9,098 nucleotides of DNA from Terriglobia bacterium (GTDB lineage Bacteria; Acidobacteriota; Terriglobia; UBA7540): contig JASHSC010000061.1 of the NCBI GenBank assembly GCA_030036915.1, positions 1 to 9,098 of the forward strand, written 5' to 3'. Shown here piece by piece: positions 1 to 6,232 of this stretch. Below the pieces are notes generated by a model, which was given only the letters and a program-made list of their open reading frames with translations, ran no database searches and was not told the origin of the DNA. The translations under genes were made by a program, and so were the position numbers. The number at the start of each line of letters is the position of its first letter. Positions within the stretch are counted from its first letter, which is position 1.

Positions 1-1560
1 ATCAAGGAAAAGTTGTTCATGGCGAGGATGCTCTCAAAGAGTCTTGCGGAACTCGGGGAGGGTGACGTCCCCATCTTTTATCCTGAGCACCACCTGTCCC
101 ACGCGGCAAGCGCCTTTTATCCTTCCCCTTTTTCTGAGGCGGCCATTGTGACAATTGATGGCGTGGGAGAGTGGGCCACAACCACCATTGGACATGGGCG
201 GGGTAAAGACATTGAGATTCTCAGAGAGCTGCACTTTCCACATTCGGTCGGCCTGCTGTATTCCGCCTTTACTTATTACACCGGCTTCGTGGTGAACAGC
301 GGCGAGTACAAGCTGATGGGCCTCGCGCCATATGGGAACCCCGATTCGCAGCAGACCGCCGACATCAAGAGGAAGGTCCTTGCGGAATTGGTGGACATTC
401 GAAGCGACGGGTCCGTGGTTTTGAACATGGACTACTTTGGGTACGCCACCGGCCTAAAGATGGTTAAGGAAGACAGGTGGCAGAAGCTGTTTGGAGTGCC
501 GCGACGCAAGCCCGAATCCGAGATTTCGCAAGTTTATATGGATATGGCACTGGCCATTCAGCAGATAACTGAAGAGGTGGTCCTGCGGCTTGTACGGACG
601 GCGAAAGAGCTTACCGGCAGCAGGTATCTGGTGTTAGCAGGCGGGGTCGCTCTGAATTGTGTCGCCAACGGGAAAATCCTGAAAGCCGGGATATTTGAAG
701 ATTTGTGGATTCAGCCTGCGGCTGGCGACGCGGGTGGTGCTCTGGGCGCAGCCTATGCGGTATGGCACATCCATGACGGAAATGAGCGGCAACTCAACTC
801 TCACTTGGATGGGATGGGGGGATCGTATCTCGGACCAGAGTATTCTGACCGCGAGATTCTGCGTACGTTGCAGAAATACGGTGGGAAGGCTCGCCATTAT
901 GATGACTTCCACGAACTGGCGAGGGACACAGCCGCAAGGCTCGCGGGGGGAAGTGTCGTGGGTTGGTTTCAGGGGCGTATGGAGTTCGGGCCACGGGCCT
1001 TGGGTGGTCGCAGTATCTTGGGGGATGCAAGAAATCCCGAAATGCAGAAAAAAATGAACTTGAAAATCAAGTATAGGGAGGGGTTCAGACCCTTTGCGCC
1101 CGCGGTTCTGGAAGAAGATATCGAGGAGTACTTTGAACTCGATCGCCGGTCCCCGTATATGCTCTTGGTTACTCCAGTCCAGGTGAAGCGGCAAGTCCCT
1201 CTTCCCGAGAAGTATCACGAAAAGGCCCTTTATGAGCGGCTCTACTTCGCCCGATCGGACCTTCCCGCAATTACTCATATCGACTATTCTGCGCGTATCC
1301 AGAGCGTGAACCGCGAAACGAACCCGCGCTACTGGGAACTGATAACCGAGTTTAAGAAGCTTACCGGCTATGGCGTAATCGTGAACACCAGTTTCAATGT
1401 GCGTGGGGAACCGATCGTGTGCACTCCTGATGACGCCTATCGGTGTTTTATGCGAACCGAGATGGATTATCTTGTGCTGGGAAATTATTTTCTCGACGAG
1501 AAAGATCAACCCAAATTAACCGAATCAGAGGATTGGCGCGGTCAATTCAAACTCGATTGA
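1..1560 (+). CDS. Carbamoyltransferase, NodU/CmcH/TobZ family (5'-partial)
   Basis: Family members transfer a carbamoyl group from carbamoyl phosphate, through a carbamoyl-adenylate, to a hydroxyl of a sugar, antibiotic or toxin precursor in the cytoplasm. The frame is open from base 1 and 519 residues are visible. Relatives are usually about 570-620 residues, so roughly 80-110 N-terminal residues are missing and the TTG at 13 is not the true start. Numbering from the window edge, the Kae1/TsaD-like domain shows the metal-binding HHLSHA at 30-35 and an Asp in PAAGDAGGALGAAY (D243). The C-terminal YrdC-like Carbamoyltrans_C domain begins near 318, with GWFQGRMEFGPRAL at 321-334, a DYSARIQ segment and VNTSFN at 461-466. 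All expected motifs are present, so the enzyme looks functional. The substrate cannot be read from the sequence. The next gene is 221 bases downstream, so co-transcription is possible but not tight. Confidence 0.93.
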   Translation: MKEKLFMARMLSKSLAELGEGDVPIFYPEHHLSHAASAFYPSPFSEAAIVTIDGVGEWATTTIGHGRGKDIEILRELHFPHSVGLLYSAFTYYTGFVVNSGEYKLMGLAPYGNPDSQQTADIKRKVLAELVDIRSDGSVVLNMDYFGYATGLKMVKEDRWQKLFGVPRRKPESEISQVYMDMALAIQQITEEVVLRLVRTAKELTGSRYLVLAGGVALNCVANGKILKAGIFEDLWIQPAAGDAGGALGAAYAVWHIHDGNERQLNSHLDGMGGSYLGPEYSDREILRTLQKYGGKARHYDDFHELARDTAARLAGGSVVGWFQGRMEFGPRALGGRSILGDARNPEMQKKMNLKIKYREGFRPFAPAVLEEDIEEYFELDRRSPYMLLVTPVQVKRQVPLPEKYHEKALYERLYFARSDLPAITHIDYSARIQSVNRETNPRYWELITEFKKLTGYGVIVNTSFNVRGEPIVCTPDDAYRCFMRTEMDYLVLGNYFLDEKDQPKLTESEDWRGQFKLD

Positions 1561-1698
1561 ACGCCCATCGCCCCACCGAAGCATATGACTGACGCTATCG
1601 CTGTAACACGAGGGGGAGAGAGCGGAACGCGGAGTCGAATCCAGGGATCTTTGGGAATATTATTCGTATCAGTGTGCCCGTTGTCGCGAAAAGGCCTC

Positions 1699-1713
1699 GA
1701 AGCACCTTGCTTC
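1699..1713. repeat. Short inverted repeat (5-bp stem)
   Basis: GAAGC at 1699-1703 and GCTTC at 1709-1713 are perfect complements around a 5-base loop. No T-tract follows, so this is not a standard Rho-independent terminator. A stem this short can easily arise by chance. Confidence 0.3.
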
Positions 1714-1732
1714 AAAAGAGCGTTTGAGGTAT

Positions 1733-1747
1733 GGATCGAGACGATCC
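1733..1747. repeat. Short inverted repeat (6-bp stem, 3-base loop)
   Basis: GGATCG at 1733-1738 and CGATCC at 1742-1747 pair perfectly around the loop AGA. The hairpin sits 34 bases before the SGNH start codon and could lie in its mRNA leader. No T-run follows. Its role is unknown and chance is possible. Confidence 0.35.
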
Positions 1748-1781
1748 GGTGATTGTCGGGCTCTGATCAGAAGTTAGTTAG

Positions 1782-2588
1782 ATGAGTAGTCGCAGCACAT
1801 CAGCAGTGACCACGGGCGATGGAAGCGCAAAGGGGTCATCGATCCATCTGCGCTTACTTTTGTCTCTTTTGTTTGGCGGTGCTACCGCCTCGGTGGTTCT
1901 GCTTAAGTTCGCGCCTGTGCCCTTCTTCTGGATCTTCTCGACATGGGCTGTGGTGCTCTTCCTCGTGATGTTCGGCGTAGAGGGATCCTGGCCGCGAGTT
2001 ATTCTTCTTAACCTTGGGATTGTGTCGTGCCTACTCGCTGCGAGTGAGGCATATCTGGTTGCTCATGAGTACGCCTCTCCGGTCACTCCTCCGGATTTCT
2101 GGCTGCATGATGATGTGCTGGGATGGGCGCCTCCCAAAGCGAGGACGTTCCACGTCTTCAAGTACAACCCTACAGGATTCTTCCACGGTCCTCGATGGTT
2201 GCTATTTGATGACTACTACACTATAGACCCTGGGGGCCTGCGCATTGCTCCTCCATACCAGAAAAACGGCCAGGAGGGGACGGCATTATTTTTCGGCTGT
2301 TCCTTCACTTTCGGCGAAGGCGTAAGGGATGATGAAACTTTGCCATATCAGGTGGGAATTCAATCCGAGGGACGATATCGCACCTTCAACTTTGCCTTCG
2401 AGGGGTACGGCGCTGCACAGATGTTGGCGGCGATTGAACATGGCATCGTAAGTCGCGACGTAGACACCGGTCCCCGCTATGCCTTCTACGTTGCAATCCC
2501 CGATCATGTGTGGCGGGTAGCGGGAAGAGTTGCATGGGGGAACCATGCCCCGCGGTACGTTTTGGATTCCGATGGAACAGTACAGTAG
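1782..2588 (+). CDS. 5' part of the interrupted SGNH-like gene (268 residues)
   Basis: This is the product expected if the TAG at 2586-2588 terminates translation. It keeps the N-terminal membrane segments (about residues 25-90), the block I serine (Ser174) and the segment ending DSDGTVQ. It lacks the C-terminal Asp-His pair needed for SGNH catalysis, so it would probably be inactive as a hydrolase even if it folded. The next segment, in the same frame, is described in the following entry. Confidence 0.6.
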   Translation: MSSRSTSAVTTGDGSAKGSSIHLRLLLSLLFGGATASVVLLKFAPVPFFWIFSTWAVVLFLVMFGVEGSWPRVILLNLGIVSCLLAASEAYLVAHEYASPVTPPDFWLHDDVLGWAPPKARTFHVFKYNPTGFFHGPRWLLFDDYYTIDPGGLRIAPPYQKNGQEGTALFFGCSFTFGEGVRDDETLPYQVGIQSEGRYRTFNFAFEGYGAAQMLAAIEHGIVSRDVDTGPRYAFYVAIPDHVWRVAGRVAWGNHAPRYVLDSDGTVQ

Positions 2589-2678
2589 AAAGGGTATTTT
2601 GAGACCCAAAAGACACTCGCCGAGAGCATAGCGCTTAAAAGGGGGCTTGGCCAATTAAACAAGTCAGCCATCTGGCGA

Positions 2679-3023
2679 ATGCTTTCGACGCCTGGCGAAC
2701 GCATCACTGACGACGATATCCAACTGTATCTGGCAGCGGTGAGTCGTTCGCAAGAACTGCTGAAAGCCCAATTTCCTGGCATTGAGTTTCATGTAATCTT
2801 GTGGCCAAACCAGAATGTCCCCCAGCAGCGATATGTATATGAGAAGCTGCGCGAGGGATTTCGCCGGGCGGGCATTCCTTTTGTACTTGTGGAGGACATC
2901 CTTCCTGGATATAAAGAGAATAGGATGCCTTATATTCTCGGCCCCTCTGACCATCACCCCAATGCTCTGGCCGATCGCCTCTTGGCCGAATATGTCCTAA
3001 GCGAAGTCATGCATTACCGATAA
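2679..3023 (+). CDS. 3' part of the interrupted SGNH-like gene (catalytic Asp/His end)
   Basis: This segment is in the same frame as the 5' part. The open frame actually resumes at 2589, directly after the TAG, and the ATG at 2679 is simply the first Met (WRMLSTPGERITDDD). I see no good ribosome-binding site before 2679, so independent translation is doubtful. The segment carries a beta-strand-like run HVILWPNQNV and the SDHHPNALAD motif with the expected catalytic Asp and His. It is best read as the continuation of the upstream protein and not as a separate gene. Confidence 0.55.
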   Translation: MLSTPGERITDDDIQLYLAAVSRSQELLKAQFPGIEFHVILWPNQNVPQQRYVYEKLREGFRRAGIPFVLVEDILPGYKENRMPYILGPSDHHPNALADRLLAEYVLSEVMHYR

Positions 3024-3098
3024 ATAAACTGAGGCACGCTCGGGACGCGATTCGGTTAGATTTCCCGCGGGCCGAAGTCTGACCCAATTGTGTAATGT

Positions 3099-3129
3099 TT
3101 GGCATTTTCGGCAGAGAACGGAGTAGAAT
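3099..3129 (+). promoter_or_regulatory. Weak sigma70-like promoter candidate
   Basis: TTGGCA at 3099-3104 (5/6 to the -35 consensus) and TAGAAT at 3124-3129 (5/6 to the -10 consensus) are separated by 19 bases, longer than the preferred 17. It lies almost 500 bases before the next gene, so it could serve a long leader, a small RNA or nothing. Confidence 0.2.
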
Positions 3130-3202
3130 TGCAAAACGCGTTGAATCTTGATGGGACCCTATGAAGCGGCATAGCTCTCTCACCAAGCCCGATTGAGCAC
3201 CT

Positions 3203-3236
3203 GTCGGAATAGCTTGATTGCCGGCTTCATTTTTTT
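3203..3236 (+). terminator. Weak intrinsic-terminator candidate
   Basis: GTCGG at 3203-3207 can pair with CCGGC at 3221-3225 (one G-U pair) around a 13-base loop, and a run of seven T follows at 3230-3236. The stem is short and four bases separate it from the T-run, so the candidate is marginal. If real, it would end transcription from the SGNH gene or from the promoter candidate at 3099-3129. Confidence 0.2.
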
Positions 3237-3612
3237 CATCCTTGTGACGATTCAAGGGATCGCCTCGGTAACCTTGACCAACTCAGGGTATTCGAGGCAG
3301 ATTCGCCAAAGTATTTGCTGAGGCAAAATGGTTTGAGCGACGGCAACCGAAATATGTCTGCAGAGTCATGGTCACATTCGCAATTTGCTCCTCGGCAGGT
3401 TTTGACAGATAAGTGCCAGGCTCAGTTTGTGATCATTGGCAGGTGTACTCGGCCGATGGAATTCGTTATGACCGGGAGGCGACTGTTCTTATTGGATTGT
3501 AATAAACGCACCCTGAAGCGAAACGCTTAGAAATTACAGGACTCCAGATGTTCGGTGCGTTCACTTGGTCATCTCAAGAACCCCCTCGAAGTCACCGGCT
3601 TAAAAGGGAAAG

Positions 3613-5007
3613 ATGGAACGAATTTCTACTTGGCAGAATAATCCGAATTCTCAAAATCAAACGCTAAGGGAGTATTATCGCTGCCCGCCTTCTCAAGTGC
3701 AGTTTGCGTCGATTGGTCAATTACATAGAGGCCGCGGATATTTTCGATTTGGGGAGGACGTCATTTGTTATGGGCGGCTCCTCTGCGAGGGTGCCTCGAA
3801 GAGCCCGGTGGGGTCGCTGCATGACGCTCTAAAGTGTGCCCGCGCGGGATCGCACTGCGTTGAACTGCCCTTCGACCCCGGGGAATTGGTTGAAGATATC
3901 CGTCACGAACGTTACGCAGCCCACTTTCGAGATGAGGGCAAGGCCTTCAATAAAATCATCCGAAAAGCATACTACTCCCTACGGCCTCTGCTAAGAACCT
4001 CTGTCCGGCGACATCTTCAGAAAATATACTTGCGGGGCTGGGAAAAAATCCCCTTTCCGGCTTGGCCTATTGACGCCACCATCGACAAAATCCATCAAAA
4101 ATTACTCGCCTTGTTGCTCCGTGCGCAAGGAATTGAAAAAATCCCCTTTATCTGGTTCTGGCCGGAGGGTTTTTCAAGCTGTGCCATCATGACCCACGAT
4201 GTTGAGGGCGAGGAGGGAAAGGATTTTTGTGGCCGGATGATGGACTTGGACGAGGCTGCCGGGATCCACAGTGCCTTTCAGATCGTTCCGGAAGACCGCT
4301 ATTCCGTGCCACTAGATTTTCTCCAGAGCATTACCAGCCGGGGATTCGAAGTCAACGTTCACGATCTAAAGCATGATGGCCGCCTTTATGCTGAACACTC
4401 AGAATTCCTCCGTCGTGCCAGGCGCATTAACCAATACGTTCGCGAGTTCGGCGCGCAGGGCTTTCGCTCCGGCATCCTCTACCGCAATGCAGACTGGTTC
4501 GGTGCATTCGAGTTTTCCTATGACATGTCGCTTCCCAACGTTGCGCATCTCGATCCGCAGCGCGGCGGATGTTGCACCGTGATGCCATTCTTCATTGGGA
4601 AGATCGTTGAGTTGCCCGTAACCTGCACGCAGGATTACACCCTTTTCCAGATCCTTAAGGACTTTTCCCTCGGCCTCTGGAAGAAACAGGTCGAACGAAT
4701 TCGGAAGGAAAACGGTTTGATCAGCTTCATCGTTCATCCGGACTACATCATCGAGCAGCGTGCCCGGGAAACCTATGCGGCCTTGCTGGAGTACCTCTCT
4801 TCCCTTCGGAAGCAGGGTACCATCTGGACCGCCCTGCCCCGCGACGTAGCCGGCTGGTGGAGGCAAAGGAGCCAGATGGAACTCGTGCAGGTCAAAGACA
4901 AGTGGTGCGTGGAGGGCCCTGGAAAAGAACGCGCCCGCATTGCCTATGCCACACTCTCCGGCGACACGGTTACATACAGCCTGGCGGGCGAAGGAAAATC
5001 AAATTAG
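3613..5007 (+). CDS. Polysaccharide deacetylase-like (NodB-homology) protein
   Basis: The predicted protein is a 464-residue carbohydrate-esterase-4-like enzyme that would hydrolyse an N-acyl (or O-acyl) group on a sugar using a divalent metal. The NodB-like domain spans about 185-415. THDVE at 194-198 gives catalytic-base Asp196 and metal ligand Glu198, where Asp is usual. H250 and H254 in NVHDLKHDG form the HxxxH metal motif. GFRSG is at 283-287, SYD at 302-304, and His375 lies in IVHPDY. Residues 1-180 form an unassigned extension with the Cys-containing stretch YFRFGEDVICYGR at 43-55 and a helical, basic region at 115-175. I see no signal peptide, so it is probably cytoplasmic. The ATG at 3613 follows AAGGGA at 3604-3609 at short spacing. 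It is the first gene of a tight unit; the FAD gene starts 13 bases after its TAG. The substrate is unknown. Confidence 0.85.
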   Translation: MERISTWQNNPNSQNQTLREYYRCPPSQVQFASIGQLHRGRGYFRFGEDVICYGRLLCEGASKSPVGSLHDALKCARAGSHCVELPFDPGELVEDIRHERYAAHFRDEGKAFNKIIRKAYYSLRPLLRTSVRRHLQKIYLRGWEKIPFPAWPIDATIDKIHQKLLALLLRAQGIEKIPFIWFWPEGFSSCAIMTHDVEGEEGKDFCGRMMDLDEAAGIHSAFQIVPEDRYSVPLDFLQSITSRGFEVNVHDLKHDGRLYAEHSEFLRRARRINQYVREFGAQGFRSGILYRNADWFGAFEFSYDMSLPNVAHLDPQRGGCCTVMPFFIGKIVELPVTCTQDYTLFQILKDFSLGLWKKQVERIRKENGLISFIVHPDYIIEQRARETYAALLEYLSSLRKQGTIWTALPRDVAGWWRQRSQMELVQVKDKWCVEGPGKERARIAYATLSGDTVTYSLAGEGKSN

Positions 5008-5008
5008 C

Positions 5009-5014
5009 GAAGGA
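5009..5014 (+). promoter_or_regulatory. Ribosome-binding site that fixes the GTG start at 5021
   Basis: GAAGGA at 5009-5014 lies six bases before GTG 5021. It supports that start over the in-frame ATG at 4940, which would overlap the deacetylase-like gene by 68 bases and add residues ahead of the FAD-binding strand. Confidence 0.7.
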
Positions 5015-5020
5015 ACAACT

Positions 5021-6226
5021 GTGACGACCTGCGACGTGGTCATTATTGGCGCCGGCCCTTATGGCCTGTCGGCCGCTCGCCATCTGCGCACCGTGAAGGG
5101 GCTGGAAGTCCGGGTATTCGGCGACCCGATGTCGTTTTGGGGCCAGAATATGCCGGTGGGTATGTTCCTGCGTTCCAATTGGACCGCAACGCAAATTGCC
5201 GATCCGGAGGGGAAGTTGACCCTGGAGGCATTTCAATCGGCAACTGGCCGCCGTTTTACGCTCCCTGTTCCTCTTGGCGACTTTATTCATTATGGACTGT
5301 GGTATCAATCCCAGGCGGTTCCGGATGTTGACAGGCGCAAGGTCGTCCATGTCGAAACCGATCCCGCCGGCTTCCGTGTTCATCTTGCTGATGGCGAGGC
5401 TTTGTGCGCGCGGCGGGTGGTAATCGCCGCCGGAATCTCCTTATTTGCCCGGCGTCCAGTAGAATTTGATCATATTCCAGCGGAGTTGGCGACGCATTCA
5501 TCGGTACATCGTGACTTCAGCAAATTTGTCGGCAAAAGGGTTCTGGTCGTGGGAGGCGGGCAAAGCGCGCTCGAGTCCGCGGCGCTGCTTCATGAGGCCG
5601 GAGCCGAGGTGGAAGTCGTTGCGAAGGCCTCACGAATCCACTGGCTCCAGGGGTTCGTCTCCAAAGCCCTGCACCATCGGTTGGGGAAGGTCGTTAGGAA
5701 TTTGCTCTATGCGCCCACGGACGTTGGCCCCGCCGCCGTCAGCCAGCTTCTGGCGCGTCCCGACCTTGTACGGCGGCTGCCTCGTGCGCTCCAGGACAAG
5801 CTCAGAAGGCGCGCCACGCGTCCGGCCGGGGCACGCTGGCTGGTGGAGCGGCTCAAGGACGTGCCTATCCATCTGCGCTGTGCTGTGGTCTCTGCTTCGC
5901 TCGCCGGTGAGCAGGTGCAGATCAAATTGAGCGGCGGCACCGTTAACCTGGTGGACCACGTTCTCCTTGGCACTGGGTACAAGATCGATGTCTCGAAATA
6001 CGGTTTTCTTGCGCCGGAGCTTCTCGAATCGATTCGTCGGGCAAATGGGTTTCCAATCCTTAAGGCGGGGCTCGAATCCTCGGTGCCGGGGCTGCATCTC
6101 CTGGGTGCTCCAGCTGTCTGGAGTTTCGGACCGCTGATGCAATTTGTTTCCGGGTCGCACTATGCCTCGCGATCGTTGTTGCGGGCCATCACGGGAAGGG
6201 AGCATGGTGCTTCGCAGGTCTCTTAG
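5021..6226 (+). CDS. FAD/NAD(P)-dependent oxidoreductase (Pyr_redox_3/FMO-like)
   Basis: The 401-residue flavoprotein has two dinucleotide-binding folds. The N-terminal FAD fold begins almost at once (DVVIIGAGPYG, glycines 10-15). The second, NAD(P)H-binding fold is VLVVGGGQSALE, with GGGQSA at 178-183. The AAG of VVIAAGI (134-139) and LLGTGY (316-320) are the usual later flavin-contact segments. The C-terminus shows LLGAPAVWSFGP (360-371), typical of this flavoprotein type. The layout resembles flavin-containing or N-hydroxylating monooxygenases and disulfide-type oxidoreductases. No CxxC redox pair is seen, so oxygenase or dehydrogenase chemistry is more likely than thiol-disulfide exchange. 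The GTG start is chosen from the ribosome-binding site at 5009-5014 and the fold boundary. It sits between the deacetylase-like and ATP-grasp genes, which suggests a redox step on a shared substrate. That substrate cannot be named. Confidence 0.88.
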   Translation: MTTCDVVIIGAGPYGLSAARHLRTVKGLEVRVFGDPMSFWGQNMPVGMFLRSNWTATQIADPEGKLTLEAFQSATGRRFTLPVPLGDFIHYGLWYQSQAVPDVDRRKVVHVETDPAGFRVHLADGEALCARRVVIAAGISLFARRPVEFDHIPAELATHSSVHRDFSKFVGKRVLVVGGGQSALESAALLHEAGAEVEVVAKASRIHWLQGFVSKALHHRLGKVVRNLLYAPTDVGPAAVSQLLARPDLVRRLPRALQDKLRRRATRPAGARWLVERLKDVPIHLRCAVVSASLAGEQVQIKLSGGTVNLVDHVLLGTGYKIDVSKYGFLAPELLESIRRANGFPILKAGLESSVPGLHLLGAPAVWSFGPLMQFVSGSHYASRSLLRAITGREHGASQVS

Positions 6227-6232
6227 ACTATT

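Larger units (their letters stand above)
1561..1781. other. Spacer between carbamoyltransferase and SGNH gene
   Basis: No supported gene lies here. An ATG at 1585 opens a 55-codon frame ending with TGA at 1750-1752, but it has no recognisable domain or membrane segment. A second frame is open from 1607 to a TAG at 1775-1777; its translation looks protein-like (LWEYYSYQCARCREKA) but it has no ATG or GTG start. Either could be a decayed remnant or chance. Two short perfect inverted repeats occur at 1699-1713 and 1733-1747. Neither is followed by a T-run, so I see no intrinsic terminator. Confidence 0.5.
1782..3023 (+). pseudogene. SGNH/GDSL-like membrane-anchored protein, interrupted by one in-frame TAG
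   Basis: The reading frame runs 413 codons from ATG 1782 to TAA 3021-3023 with a single interruption, TAG at codon 269 (2586-2588). Residues about 25-90 hold roughly three hydrophobic membrane segments. The rest resembles an SGNH hydrolase or acyl-esterase-like domain on the far side of the membrane. FFGCSFTFGEG at 170-180 is block I, with candidate nucleophile Ser174 and Cys in the usual Asp position. NFAFEGYGAAQM is a later conserved block. SDHHPNALAD near 389-398 supplies the Asp390/His392 pair. The catalytic Ser and the Asp/His therefore lie on opposite sides of the stop. Sequence after the TAG (KGYFETQKTLAE...) stays protein-like with no shift or deletion, so one point change (for example CAG to TAG) would explain it. 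An in-frame TAG directly precedes the ATG, which fixes the start; the ribosome-binding site is weak. SGNH proteins often accompany carbamoyltransferases in glycan loci. Confidence 0.75.
3024..3612. other. 589-base intergenic region without a supported gene
   Basis: No reading frame here has both a plausible start and recognisable protein character. The longest, on the + strand around 3315-3530, needs a TTG start and matches no family I know. The region holds a promoter-like pair near 3099-3129, a weak hairpin with a seven-T tract at 3203-3236, and a small inverted repeat (AAGCG/CGCTT) at 3516-3528. It may carry the promoter for the three-gene unit that follows. I see no tRNA, CRISPR or insertion-sequence ends. 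Confidence 0.6.

Noticed and set aside
13..21. TTG at 13 or ATG at 19 as the carbamoyltransferase start
   Set aside because: The frame is open to base 1 and the family N-terminal region is missing, so the gene clearly begins off the window.
634..1509. Long - strand open frame (291 codons) opposite the carbamoyltransferase
   Set aside because: It is antisense to conserved motifs and its own translation has no recognisable features.
3402..3407. TTGACA as a -35 element for the deacetylase-like gene
   Set aside because: There is no acceptable -10 at 16-18 bases; the nearest, TGTGAT at 3428-3433, is 20 bases away and weak.
3315..3530. 71-codon + strand frame in the gap
   Set aside because: It needs a TTG start, has no ribosome-binding site I can see, and its translation matches no known family or fold pattern.
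4940..5020. In-frame ATG giving a 27-residue longer FAD oxidoreductase
   Set aside because: It would overlap the deacetylase-like gene by 68 bases and precede the FAD-binding strand with unrelated sequence. GTG 5021 has a clear ribosome-binding site six bases upstream.
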